A stretch of 64,000 bases of DNA. It comes from Stenotrophobium rhamnosiphilum (GTDB lineage: Bacteria > Pseudomonadota > Gammaproteobacteria > Nevskiales > Nevskiaceae). Both the position numbers and the translations under genes were made by a program. The DNA is taken from the NCBI RefSeq assembly GCF_003052265.1, contig NZ_QANS01000004.1, forward strand, positions 124,414 to 188,413, read 5' to 3'. Below are positions 35,705 through 42,986 of this stretch, piece after piece (position 1 is the stretch's first letter; the number at the start of each line of letters is the position of its first letter). Under the pieces are notes generated by a model, which worked only from the letters and a program-made list of their open reading frames with translations, was not told the origin of the DNA and ran no database searches.

Positions 35705-37851
35705 GAAAAAGGTTCATCGCGTTTGGTGCAGTTGCGGTATTGCTGGCTCTTGGTTTTACGAGTTGGTACCTGACTGCGCCACCGTCACCACCCGATTTCG
35801 CGCAGGTGAAGAAGGATTACCAACCTTCTGATGCTTGGCTGTTGGATCGTCATGGCGATGTGCTGGCACAGGTTCGCATGGAATACGGGCGACGCTGTGT
35901 CGGTTGGGTGCCACTCGATCAAATCTCTCCAGCAGTAATTGATCCGGTGCGGCAGGCTGAAGATCATCGATTTGATACGCATGGTGGCGTCGATGGCATT
36001 GCGCTACTCGGCGGTCTGCGTGATTACGCGCTGCACCGTATTCGTCGTGGTGCCAGCACGATCACAATGCAGCTGGCAGCGAAAATTGATCCTGAGTTAA
36101 TGGCTCAGCGTGGCCGTCGCGGGCTCAAACAAAAATGGCGACAGATGCGTGTGGCTTGGCAGATTGAATCGTCGTGGACCAAACCGCAGATACTCGAAGC
36201 CTATTTCAACCTCGTCAGTTTTCGCAGTGAATGGCTGGGCGTGCAGACTGCATCGACGGCCATGTTTGGAAAGTCGGCGGCACATTTGAATCGTTATGAA
36301 GGCGCAGTACTCGCAGCATTGCTGCGTAACCCGGCAGCCAATGCGTCGGTGATTGCTGCACGTGCTTGCCGCATTGCATCGGAGACTAACTGCCAGCCTT
36401 ACATGCAAGTGGCGACGAGTGCTTTGGTCAGGGGACTCAAGCCATTGATGAGCGAAACATTGGCACCGCATCTTGCGCGTGCATTGGTTCATCGTGGTGG
36501 CGAGCGTGTCAGCAGTACGGTCGATCTCGCAACTCAAAACCTTGTCTACGCTGCGCTCGCGACGCAACTGTCTGCGCTCTCAGCAGCCGAAGTTCGCGAT
36601 GCGGCCGCTGTTGTATTGGATAACGAGAGCGGCGATGTACTCGCTTATGTCGGAAGTGCAGGGCCTTCCTCAACCGCGTGGGCTGTTGATGGCGTGAATG
36701 CGCTGCGTCAGGCCGGCTCCACACTCAAACCATTTTTATACAGTCTGGCTTTTGAGCAACGCTTGTTGACGCCAGCGTCGTTGTTGGATGACAGCCCTGT
36801 AAATCTGGAAACCGGCGCGGGTCTCTACATTCCCCAAAACTATGACCATGAATTCCGTGGCCACGTGAGTGTTCGTTCAGCGCTGGCGGGATCTTTGAAT
36901 GTGCCAGCAGTACGCACCTTGTTGCTGGTGGGCTTGGAGCCGTTCCGCGATCGTCTGCACGATATTGGTTATCGAAATGGTCTGACTGAATCGGGAGAGT
37001 TCTATGGCTTCTCGCTGGCGCTGGGCGCTCCGGAAGTCAGTTTGCTAGAGCAAGCGAATGCTTATCGAACCTTAGCGAATGCTGGACGTTGGTCGCCTGT
37101 TCGTCTGCGAGCTGGCGATGAACGCGCTACATCCACTCAGATCATTTCGCCTGAATCAGCTTACCTCGTTGGCAGCATCTTGTCGGACAATGGTGCCAGA
37201 GCCGCAAGCTTCGGTTTGGATTCACCTTTGTCGACACCATTCTGGAGCGCAGTCAAAACCGGCACTAGCAAGAACATGCGAGACAACTGGTGCATTGGGT
37301 ACACAACGCGTTATACCGTTGCAGTGTGGGTCGGTAACTTTGAAGGCGATCCAATGCACAACGTGTCTGGCGTCACTGGCGCTGCACCTGCGTGGCTAGA
37401 AATCATTACAGCCTTATCACGTGGTAGCGAACCAGCATCGCCTAAGGCGCCATCCGGAATCGTGCAATCGCGCATCACTTTTCATGATCACGAAGAACCA
37501 GCTCGTAATGAATGGTTCATTGATGGCACCGAGCTTAGTGAGATTCGTGCAACGCCTACCGGTTTGGGGCGCGCACATATTCGAGCGCCCGCTAACGGCA
37601 TGATCGCAGCGTTGGATCCGGATATTCCCGTGGCACATCAGAACGTTCTTTTTGAAGCAGAGGGTGCTGATAACGCGCGCTGGGTCCTAGACGGGCGCGA
37701 CATCGGCATGGCGTCAAAGAAGCAGCTCTGGGTTCCGCGACCCGGACGGCATCGATTGCAAGTGCTGTCTAAGGACGGAAAAGAAGTTGATGCAGTGTCC
37801 TTTGAAGTGCGCGCGACAGTTAGTGAGAAAAGAGGTCCTATCAATCGATAG
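35701..37851 (+). CDS. pbpC: Penicillin-binding protein 1C
   Basis: 716 residues, a class A PBP that polymerises and cross-links peptidoglycan. N-terminal anchor (about 4-22). Transglycosylase motifs are EDHRFDTHGGVD (about 87-98) and RRGASTITMQLAAKI. Transpeptidase motifs are STLK (Ser340), SLN and KTGTS (Lys519). The C-terminal BiPBP_C domain is at about 620-710. The TTG start overlaps the macroglobulin stop by four bases, implying translational coupling, and the N terminus MRKRFIAFGAVAVLLAL fits the family. In the A2M-PBP1C pair it is thought to repair the wall while A2M traps proteases entering through damaged outer membrane. Confidence 0.95.
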   Translation: MRKRFIAFGAVAVLLALGFTSWYLTAPPSPPDFAQVKKDYQPSDAWLLDRHGDVLAQVRMEYGRRCVGWVPLDQISPAVIDPVRQAEDHRFDTHGGVDGIALLGGLRDYALHRIRRGASTITMQLAAKIDPELMAQRGRRGLKQKWRQMRVAWQIESSWTKPQILEAYFNLVSFRSEWLGVQTASTAMFGKSAAHLNRYEGAVLAALLRNPAANASVIAARACRIASETNCQPYMQVATSALVRGLKPLMSETLAPHLARALVHRGGERVSSTVDLATQNLVYAALATQLSALSAAEVRDAAAVVLDNESGDVLAYVGSAGPSSTAWAVDGVNALRQAGSTLKPFLYSLAFEQRLLTPASLLDDSPVNLETGAGLYIPQNYDHEFRGHVSVRSALAGSLNVPAVRTLLLVGLEPFRDRLHDIGYRNGLTESGEFYGFSLALGAPEVSLLEQANAYRTLANAGRWSPVRLRAGDERATSTQIISPESAYLVGSILSDNGARAASFGLDSPLSTPFWSAVKTGTSKNMRDNWCIGYTTRYTVAVWVGNFEGDPMHNVSGVTGAAPAWLEIITALSRGSEPASPKAPSGIVQSRITFHDHEEPARNEWFIDGTELSEIRATPTGLGRAHIRAPANGMIAALDPDIPVAHQNVLFEAEGADNARWVLDGRDIGMASKKQLWVPRPGRHRLQVLSKDGKEVDAVSFEVRATVSEKRGPINR

Positions 37852-37891
37852 CGGACGAGATTGATAGCAAAGCGTGATCTGCGCCTAAATA

Positions 37892-37907
37892 TGGCATGCA
37901 AAATGCT
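37892..37907 (+). promoter_or_regulatory. Weak sigma-54 promoter candidate
   Basis: TGGCATGCAAAATGCT has GG and GC 12 bp apart as required, but ATGC replaces TTGC at -12. It would start transcription about 20 bp before the lipoprotein gene. Confidence 0.4.
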
Positions 37908-37936
37908 TATTTGATTGCTCCTGACGGAGTGAATCA

Positions 37937-38428
37937 ATGAAGAAGGCTTTTGTTCTTATTGTTCCTGTGTGCTTAGTGTCTTGCGCGACTGTGGGCGGTT
38001 ATCTCAACGGTGCGTACAACGCTGATGCTTTCCCGCCACTTGATGCGCCTGCGGATAAGGTTGCGCTCGTGAGTCGATCAACAGTGGGCAATCCTGAGAA
38101 TGTGTTGGTGTCGGTCGATGACAATCCAATCAGGGTGAATCCTCAAGGTAGCGGCCACGGAATGTGGGCGCCGCAAGTGGCGTTGCCACCGGGTACACAT
38201 GAAGTGATGGCGGGTTGGCGTCGCCCTGGCATGTATTCGCCAAGCGGCTGGCAGTGCAAAACAGATTTTCTTGCTGGGCATCAATACTCCATCGAGTATG
38301 CGGTGACTCGCGATGGCAAGAATAGCGATGCATGGATTGCCGATTTGAATGACAACGCCACGCGCATCGCATGCACCCCCTATGTCAGCCCAAAGAAACA
38401 ACCGGGATGGCCGTTCAATCCCGCCTGA
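37937..38428 (+). CDS. Putative lipoprotein, unknown function
   Basis: 163 residues. The N terminus MKKAFVLIVPVCLVSC gives a lipobox with Cys16, followed by ATVGGYLNGAYNAD. The mature part includes LPPGTHEVMAGWRRPGMY and a Cys-containing WQCKTDFLAGHQYSIEYAVTRDG, a pattern like small periplasmic beta-sandwich domains (PEGA-like), ending with a Pro-rich CTPYVSPKKQPGWPF. Family not recognised. A good GACGGAG site precedes the ATG, and a weak sigma-54 element lies 30 bp upstream. Confidence 0.7.
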   Translation: MKKAFVLIVPVCLVSCATVGGYLNGAYNADAFPPLDAPADKVALVSRSTVGNPENVLVSVDDNPIRVNPQGSGHGMWAPQVALPPGTHEVMAGWRRPGMYSPSGWQCKTDFLAGHQYSIEYAVTRDGKNSDAWIADLNDNATRIACTPYVSPKKQPGWPFNPA

Positions 38429-38454
38429 ACAAATTTCACCTGAGTAGAATTTAA

Positions 38455-38922
38455 ATGGACAAGCTCAACGAGATGCTTTTTTCGCTGCAGAGATTCCAGA
38501 TTCTGGCGCTCTACACGAGTACCGCTGCCGAAAGAACGGTAAGTGACGCCTATGCTTATGCGTGGGCTGAGAGCGCTTACCCTTTACTGCATGAGTCCGC
38601 TTCCTGGCACAAACCGTACGAGGATTCTTTTGCGATTACGGCTGCGCAGATGAAGGAGCTCTACGCTTACTTGTCTGCCGTATGGGAATCAAAGAAGTCC
38701 GTTACGTTTTTTCAGATGGAAGATCACTACGGCATCAAGGGCAGCAAGCGCCCGGGTCCGGTGTGGAGTCAGCCGAGTTTGATTCTTGCTTGTCGATATT
38801 TTTATCTGTACCAGAAGTTTGATTCTGCGTTCTGGTCTGCCTTTTTATCAGGCAGTCAGTGCCCGATTGAAGCAGAAACGATTGCGCGTAAGTTTGACGC
38901 TGGCGATATTCACTTCGAGTAA
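38455..38922 (+). CDS. Hypothetical protein
   Basis: 155 residues, soluble, rich in aromatic residues (many Tyr, Phe, Trp) and without a signal peptide. I do not recognise the family. It follows the lipoprotein gene by 26 bp and ends at a very strong hairpin, so the two probably form one transcript. No clear ribosome site precedes the ATG. Confidence 0.6.
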   Translation: MDKLNEMLFSLQRFQILALYTSTAAERTVSDAYAYAWAESAYPLLHESASWHKPYEDSFAITAAQMKELYAYLSAVWESKKSVTFFQMEDHYGIKGSKRPGPVWSQPSLILACRYFYLYQKFDSAFWSAFLSGSQCPIEAETIARKFDAGDIHFE

Positions 38923-38929
38923 TTATCTA

Positions 38930-38960
38930 GCGCACCGAATACGCAATGTATTCGGTGCGC
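38930..38960. terminator. Strong hairpin between convergent genes
   Basis: Perfect 13-bp stem GCGCACCGAATAC / GTATTCGGTGCGC with loop GCAAT. No long T run on either side; it lies exactly between two convergent genes. Confidence 0.65.
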
Positions 38961-38974
38961 GCCAGATGTGTGCG

Positions 38975-39427
38975 CTAAGGCGCTGTTACAACCATCCAGT
39001 TGCCGCCTGAGAGTTTGAAGGTTGCTTTAGCTGGACGATAACCCTTGTCGACGCCACCACTGGCTCGCCAGCCGTCCAAATTGGACTTGAGCTTCTTGAA
39101 CATCATCGAAGGCGATTGCAGCTTGGTGTAGTCATTGAGCCAGGCGACTGAAAGATTATTGTCGAACACGCGATCATGCGTGTATTCCGCTATCGCCTCG
39201 TCGCCTTTATTAATAATGCGCGTGACGGTGGGCTTGTAGCTGCAGATTTGTTTGCCTTCGATATCCGCGAAAGTTGGATTGCCCTGCGTGGTGTAGTAGC
39301 TGCCACAGTCAGTTGCCATCACAGGTTTGAGCAGCTCTTCGGCTTTCGCTGTACTCAATTCATCGGCGATGCAGACGCCGCTCATCATGATGCTTGCAAG
39401 GGTGCATGCTGATACGAATGCTTTCAC
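38975..39427 (-). CDS. Exported hypothetical protein
   Basis: About 150 residues with a signal peptide (ending SGVCIADE). I prefer the GTG at 39427 because GAGG lies 8 bp upstream; an in-frame GTG at 39436 is possible. The mature part has two Cys (DCGSYY, QICSYKP), a VTRIINKGDEAIAEYTHD strand-rich segment and a C-terminal KATFKLSGGNWMVV, reminiscent of small periplasmic sandwich domains. Family unknown. A good sigma-54 promoter (39527-39512) lies about 85 bp upstream, tying it to the regulon described for this region. Confidence 0.7.
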   Translation of the reverse strand: MKAFVSACTLASIMMSGVCIADELSTAKAEELLKPVMATDCGSYYTTQGNPTFADIEGKQICSYKPTVTRIINKGDEAIAEYTHDRVFDNNLSVAWLNDYTKLQSPSMMFKKLKSNLDGWRASGGVDKGYRPAKATFKLSGGNWMVVTAP

Positions 39428-39511
39428 GTGAATCACCTCAGTTCTTTAGAGTGGGTTATTCGCGCCGTTGCGAAGCATCGGAGACTTAAGGTCTACCGGT
39501 AGAACTTGCAT

Positions 39512-39527
39512 AGCAATTATCAAGCCA
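39512..39527 (-). promoter_or_regulatory. Sigma-54 promoter
   Basis: On the minus strand: TGGCTTG-ATAA-TTGCT, with the GG and GC 12 bp apart as required for -24/-12 recognition. It points to the exported protein at 38975-39427. A 12-bp palindrome TCTACCGGTAGA lies at the predicted start site (39492-39503). Confidence 0.65.
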
Positions 39528-39552
39528 GTCTGAAATTGCCCATATAACTAAA

Positions 39553-39762
39553 TCAGTGCGATTTTCCGCACTGTGAAGATGCACTCATTGAATGTGATGA
39601 CGCTGATGATTGGATGGATGTTGGCGGATGACATGCAAGTTCATCCAGGAGTGCCATCGATGAAGAGATCTGTGCGACGCAGGCGGTGACCGTTGCGACA
39701 AAAAGAAGCAGTCGCAAATACAGGCCATATTGATCTGGTGTTGATGATTCCATAACTGACAC
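39553..39762 (-). CDS. Small membrane protein under a sigma-54/ANTAR-type leader
   Basis: 69 residues: a short polar N terminus, one hydrophobic segment (LYLRLLLFVATVTACVAQI, about 15-33) and a Ser-rich tail ending SQCGKSH. It would not stand out by itself. However, an AGGTG site precedes its ATG, and a sigma-54 promoter and an ANTAR-type leader hairpin lie upstream in the right orientation. Its last codons form the 5' arm of a CAGTGCG / CGCACTG hairpin (39554-39573) that may end the transcript. Function unknown. The start could also be the Met at residue 4. Confidence 0.55.
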   Translation of the reverse strand: MSVMESSTPDQYGLYLRLLLFVATVTACVAQISSSMALLDELACHPPTSIQSSASSHSMSASSQCGKSH

Positions 39763-39785
39763 CTCGCATCGGGAAAATCGAAATC

Positions 39786-39898
39786 CCAGAACGCTACGTA
39801 ACGCTCACGTTCTGGCTGTTATGCCTTTGACGTGGACGTCGGTGTCCATTAATGGCCGGCTTCGGCCAATGCAATCACAAGTTAAAAGTTGTGATACG
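39786..39898 (-). promoter_or_regulatory. ANTAR-type leader C (degenerate copy)
   Basis: Read on the minus strand: a first hairpin ATCACAA / TTGTGAT, then P1 TGGCC-[GAAGCC]-GGCCA (39868-39853). P2 follows as GGAC-[ACCGAC]-GTCC (39847-39834), with the conserved GACGTCCACG continuation. Unlike the other three copies, no matching CGTGGAC plus T run follows. Instead there are a short CACGT / ACGTG pairing and a CCAGAACG / CGTTCTGG hairpin (39815-39786) with a modestly T-rich tail. Confidence 0.7.
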
Positions 39899-39911
39899 TA
39901 TGAAATATAGG

Positions 39912-39927
39912 AGCAATCGCTATGCCA
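39912..39927 (-). promoter_or_regulatory. Sigma-54 promoter of leader C
   Basis: Minus strand TTGGCATAGCGATTGCT, identical over 17 bases to the promoter of leader B at 47515-47531. The GG/GC spacing is correct. Confidence 0.85.
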
Positions 39928-39984
39928 AGTTTAGACGGGCATAGATAAAGTCGCGGAGGACTCTAAACAGCTAAACACCTAGAG

Positions 39985-40011
39985 AAAAAGCCGCCTAATG
40001 ATTTAGGCGGC
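39985..40011 (-). terminator. Terminator overlapping the Rrf2 stop codon
   Basis: Minus strand: GCCGCCTAA-ATCA-TTAGGCGGC followed by TTTTTC. The TAA stop codon of the Rrf2 gene is the last part of the 5' arm. Confidence 0.9.
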
Positions 40012-40437
40012 GCGCATGATGTGTTCTAGACGGACCAATGTTGGCCCACGCAAAACATCAGCGATTGTGTACTTCCGAAGTTCATCAAGAAAACTTTGTT
40101 CGGCGCGATCGAGTGCACCTTTAAGTGCACAGCCTCCGTGCAAAGGGCAGGGGCCGCGTTTGCAGTCAGCCATTGCACCAACACCTTCCATCGCTGCAAC
40201 AACATCGCCAACGCGTAGGGTATTCGCAGGAACAGCGAGCTTTAATCCGCCATATCTGCCACTGACAGAATCGACATAACCTAATTTGCGTAGGCCCTGT
40301 GCAACTTTGTGCATGTGGTGTGCGGATACGTTGTAGCGCTCAGCAATCTTTGCTGCGCTGACAGGTTTACCGTCGCGTATACCAGCGAGATAAACCAAGA
40401 GACGTAATGAAAAATCGGTGTAAAGGGAAAGGCGCAC
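40003..40437 (-). CDS. nsrR: Rrf2-family regulator, NsrR-like
   Basis: About 144 residues from a GTG with GGGA upstream; an in-frame TTG four codons earlier is less likely. The N-terminal winged helix is LSLYTDFSLRLLVYLA...ISAERY-type with SGRYGGLKLA (wing). Three Cys at 92, 97 and 103 (CKRGPC, then CPLHGGC) have exactly the C-x4-C-x5-C spacing of the [4Fe-4S] nitric-oxide sensor NsrR, followed by QSFLDELRKYTIADVL. It would repress NO-defence genes until NO damages the cluster. It lies divergent to the ANTAR gene and near an exported truncated haemoglobin. I found no convincing NsrR operator. Confidence 0.8.
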   Translation of the reverse strand: MRLSLYTDFSLRLLVYLAGIRDGKPVSAAKIAERYNVSAHHMHKVAQGLRKLGYVDSVSGRYGGLKLAVPANTLRVGDVVAAMEGVGAMADCKRGPCPLHGGCALKGALDRAEQSFLDELRKYTIADVLRGPTLVRLEHIMRAA

Positions 40438-40520
40438 TAGCGTTCCCAAATGGTCGAGTTGGGAGATTTTACCCTTAAATCACAAGTAAATTTTTGGCTT
40501 TCTGTGTAAATGGCCAAACA

Positions 40521-40536
40521 TGGCATTTCATTTGCT
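40521..40536 (+). promoter_or_regulatory. Sigma-54 promoter of the ANTAR regulator gene
   Basis: TGGCATT-TCAT-TTGCT with correct 12-bp GG/GC spacing, 34 bp before the ATG at 40570. The regulator therefore shares its promoter class with its proposed targets. Confidence 0.75.
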
Positions 40537-40569
40537 ACGTATTAGATGGTGGCAAAGGGGGGGCTGTGA

Positions 40570-41160
40570 ATGGAACTCGCACATACAAAATTTAGGGTAA
40601 TGCTGGTTGATGACCATCCAGAGCGCATGCAGATGCTGGAGCAGGCGTTGGCTATTGAGCAGCATGTCATCGTTGCAAGGCTGGATTCACGGGCGGATTT
40701 GGCTATTGAAGTGAATTTGCACAAACCCGAGATCATTTTTATTGATGTTGATGCACCGGGAAGGGCAACGCTGGAGTCTCTGGCGCAGATCAACAAGCTA
40801 CGACCACTGCCGGTTGTGCTTTGTGCTGCGCGTAGTGACTCCGAAACGGCTCGGCGTGTGGTTGATGCAGGGGTCAGTGCTTATGTCGTCAATGGTCTGC
40901 AGCCAGAGAGAGTCAGCGCTTTATTAGAGGTGGCTGTTGCACGATTTGAAATGCAACAGACCTTAAGACTTGAGTTGGACGCTGCACGAACGCGCCTTGC
41001 TGATCAGCGCGATATCGAAAAAGCGAAAGGCTTATTAATGAAGCGTCGCAATCTCGATGAGGCTGGTGCTTTTGCACTTTTAAGGCGCATGGCAATGGAT
41101 CGGCAACAAAAAATCGGAGATTACGCGCGCGCTCTTTTGAGTGCGGCAGATGTTCTGTAA
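40570..41160 (+). CDS. nasT: NasT-like response regulator with ANTAR RNA-binding domain
   Basis: 196 residues. Receiver-like domain (1-120): acidic pair Asp14-Asp15, possible phosphoacceptor Asp59 (DVDAP). The switch Thr is replaced by Ala (LCAARS) and the conserved Lys by Asn (AYVVNGL), as in the pseudo-receiver NasT. A coiled linker is followed by the ANTAR domain (about 137-195: DIEKAKGLLMKRRNLDEAGAFALLRRMAMDRQQKIGDYA). ANTAR proteins bind twin-hexaloop hairpins in leader RNA and stop terminator formation. NasT is usually held by the nitrate sensor NasS, which is not adjacent here. An ANTAR-type leader begins about 130 bp downstream. Confidence 0.92.
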   Translation: MELAHTKFRVMLVDDHPERMQMLEQALAIEQHVIVARLDSRADLAIEVNLHKPEIIFIDVDAPGRATLESLAQINKLRPLPVVLCAARSDSETARRVVDAGVSAYVVNGLQPERVSALLEVAVARFEMQQTLRLELDAARTRLADQRDIEKAKGLLMKRRNLDEAGAFALLRRMAMDRQQKIGDYARALLSAADVL

Positions 41161-41265
41161 CGCAATTTGTAGATGTTGATTACGCACGATTAGAGACGCA
41201 CTGAACCAATGCGTTTCACGTTATGCCTAGGAAAGATTGAGTAATTTTCAAAGTAAATTCTATCT

Positions 41266-41281
41266 TGGCATGGCGATTGCT
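41266..41281 (+). promoter_or_regulatory. Sigma-54 promoter of leader A
   Basis: TGGCATG-GCGA-TTGCT, followed by TAATTAAAC as in the leader D promoter. Predicted start near 41292. An ACGCA-N9-TGCGT dyad at about 41191-41209, roughly 90 bp upstream, could be an enhancer-binding site or the end hairpin of the ANTAR gene. Confidence 0.88.
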
Positions 41282-41322
41282 TAATTAAACTCGTGAACCT
41301 CTACTGGGGTCATATGCAGCAA

Positions 41323-41411
41323 AAAAGAATTGGCCAATGACGCCTAATTCTTTTCGGACATCGACGTCCACGTTTCTGGCACAGCAGCCAGGCACGTGGA
41401 CGTTTTTTTTT
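41323..41411 (+). promoter_or_regulatory. ANTAR-type antitermination leader A
   Basis: P1 (41323-41354): AAAAGAATT...AATTCTTTT arms with inner hexaloop AATGAC (A1, G4). A one-base linker follows, then P2 (41356-41369): GGAC-[ATCGAC]-GTCC (A1, G4). The terminator stem ACGTCCACGT (41364-41373) shares the 3' strand of P2. Binding of both loops by the ANTAR protein would block the terminator and allow expression of the DUF3034-to-apbE operon. Confidence 0.85.
41364..41411 (+). terminator. Leader A intrinsic terminator
   Basis: Ten-bp stem ACGTCCACGT / ACGTGGACGT enclosing CTGGC-[ACAGCA]-GCCAG, then nine T (41403-41411). Mutually exclusive with hairpin P2. Confidence 0.92.
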
Positions 41412-41459
41412 GCTTTGCAGTTACGCAGTTCGAAACTGGCTATTAAAAGGAGTTAGGTA

Positions 41460-42452
41460 ATGAAAGGATTAATTGGGGTTAACCGGTATTTGCCTTCGTG
41501 TGCGGCGTTGCTCGCGTTATCGGCTGCACTATTCAGTGCTGGTGCATGGGCAGATTTGTACAACGATGGAAAAGTGCTAGCCACAGGCGGCGTTAGCATG
41601 ACGGACGGCGCTGGCGGTGGCGGTATTACGCCGTGGGCAACGATCACAGGTTACGGCACGCGCGATGGTATCAACGGCGACGTGCACTACACCTACGTGA
41701 ACCTGCCGAACTACGCGTTGAACTCTATCGGTGGTGCGGTCGGACTGTGGGATCGTGTTGAGTTGTCATATACCAATGACGTTCTCACCACGGGTAGCAC
41801 CTTTAACACGGTTGGTCTTCTCACTGACACGCTCGGACTTCCTACCGGCATTGCGCCTTGGAACACGACGATCAAGATGGATGTCTTCGGTGCAAAGGTT
41901 CGCGTGTTTGGCGAAGCAATTTACGATTCCGACAACTTGATCCCTCAGGTCGCGGTCGGTGGTTTCTACAAAATAAACCACAACCGAGCACTGCTGAAGA
42001 CGCTACAGGCTAGCAAGTCGAAAGATTGGGAAGCCTACATCGCAGCGACGAAGATCTTCTTCCCGATCAACACGCTGGTTAACGTCACTCTGCGTTACAC
42101 CGCAGCAAATGAAACTGGCCTCACAGGTTTCGGCGGCCCCAAGGGTAACAAGCGCGAAATCCGTCCAGAAGTTTCGCTGGCTTATCTCCTGAACAAAGGC
42201 ACTGCTATCGGTGTTGAGTATCAGAAGCATGGCGGCAACCTTGAAGGCCAGAGCGTTGATCTGAACGGCGTCGTTGTTCCTGGTGATTTGCTCGGCTCGC
42301 TGACGCAACACGAAAGTGACTGGTACGACGCATTCATTGCTTTCTTCCCGAGCAAGAACCTGTCGATCACCATGGCTTACGCAATGCTGGGCAACATCAC
42401 GCTAACGCCTAACCAGAGCGGCTACTACATCTCGTTGCAGGCTAGCTTCTAA
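41460..42452 (+). CDS. DUF3034-family outer-membrane protein
   Basis: 330 residues: signal peptide about 1-31 (FSAGAWA), then a barrel-like protein beginning KVLATGGVSMTDGAGGGG. It continues with alternating hydrophobic strands (ATITGYGTRDGINGDVHYTYV, YTAANETGLTGFGG, GVEYQKHGG) and ends in an aromatic SLQASF, typical of beta-barrel assembly. This matches DUF3034. Function unknown. It is the first gene after leader A, with an AGGAG site, and starts the operon with haemoglobin, FMN-binding, PepSY and ApbE genes, so a channel or anchor for that redox system is a reasonable inference. Confidence 0.85.
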   Translation: MKGLIGVNRYLPSCAALLALSAALFSAGAWADLYNDGKVLATGGVSMTDGAGGGGITPWATITGYGTRDGINGDVHYTYVNLPNYALNSIGGAVGLWDRVELSYTNDVLTTGSTFNTVGLLTDTLGLPTGIAPWNTTIKMDVFGAKVRVFGEAIYDSDNLIPQVAVGGFYKINHNRALLKTLQASKSKDWEAYIAATKIFFPINTLVNVTLRYTAANETGLTGFGGPKGNKREIRPEVSLAYLLNKGTAIGVEYQKHGGNLEGQSVDLNGVVVPGDLLGSLTQHESDWYDAFIAFFPSKNLSITMAYAMLGNITLTPNQSGYYISLQASF

Positions 42453-42465
42453 GAAGGAGATTCTC

Positions 42466-42948
42466 ATGAAATCTTTAAAAGTCATTACTCAGATCGCTGC
42501 ATCAGCAATGCTCTTGTTCGCTGCGGCTCAACCGGCACTTGCAGCTCAGGATCCTACGGGCAGCAAGCAAACCACGTATCCAGGAATTTCTTCCGATGCA
42601 CTGGAAAAGTTCGGCGGAGAAGCGGGCGTTCATAACTGGGTTGAAGCACTGTTCTACTACATCATGCTCGACAACCGCATCAACAAGATCTTTATCGAGC
42701 ACGGAAATGTGGCACGACAGATTGCGTTGAACACGCAGTTGGAACAGATGGTTCTTGGTGGTGCGGTTCAGTATGAAGGCGCAAGCATGAGCGCCGCTCA
42801 CGCGGACCTCGGCATCACGCTGACCCAGTTCAACGCGGTTGTTGAAGCTGCATACAACGCGTGCGAACGCGTCAACACACCGTACTCAGTTTGCAACCAA
42901 CTCATTGCCGCACTGGCGCCGTTCGAGCGGTCAATCGTTACCCGCTAA
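42466..42948 (+). CDS. Exported group I truncated haemoglobin-like protein
   Basis: 160 residues with a signal peptide (about 1-27, PALAA). The globin part reads FGGEAGVHNWVEALFYYIMLDNRINKIF (A-C helices with the Tyr pair), then MVLGGAVQYEGASMSAAHADLGIT, giving the proximal His112, and FNAVVEAAYNACE. Truncated haemoglobins bind O2 or NO and often detoxify NO; most are cytoplasmic, so periplasmic export is unusual. Two extra Cys (NACERVN, VCNQL) could form a disulphide. Only 13 bp separate it from the DUF3034 gene. Its haem role fits the nearby NsrR-like regulator. Confidence 0.85.
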   Translation: MKSLKVITQIAASAMLLFAAAQPALAAQDPTGSKQTTYPGISSDALEKFGGEAGVHNWVEALFYYIMLDNRINKIFIEHGNVARQIALNTQLEQMVLGGAVQYEGASMSAAHADLGITLTQFNAVVEAAYNACERVNTPYSVCNQLIAALAPFERSIVTR

Positions 42949-42986
42949 ATCTGCGCTGCCATTAAAACACCATAAGGATTTAAGCC

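Noticed and set aside
40438-40569. NsrR operator in the nsrR/ANTAR gap
   Set aside because: AACATGGCATTT resembles one half-site but there is no matching second half at the right distance, and it overlaps the sigma-54 promoter.
41191-41209. NtrC binding site upstream of leader A
   Set aside because: Only about 10 of 17 positions fit the consensus I know, and the dyad could equally be the terminator of the ANTAR gene. No similar site was seen before leaders B, C or D.
41323-41411. The repeated leader as a c-di-GMP or other metabolite riboswitch
   Set aside because: No conserved aptamer core is present. The shared element is a short hexaloop hairpin overlapping a terminator, and an ANTAR protein gene is adjacent, which explains it better.
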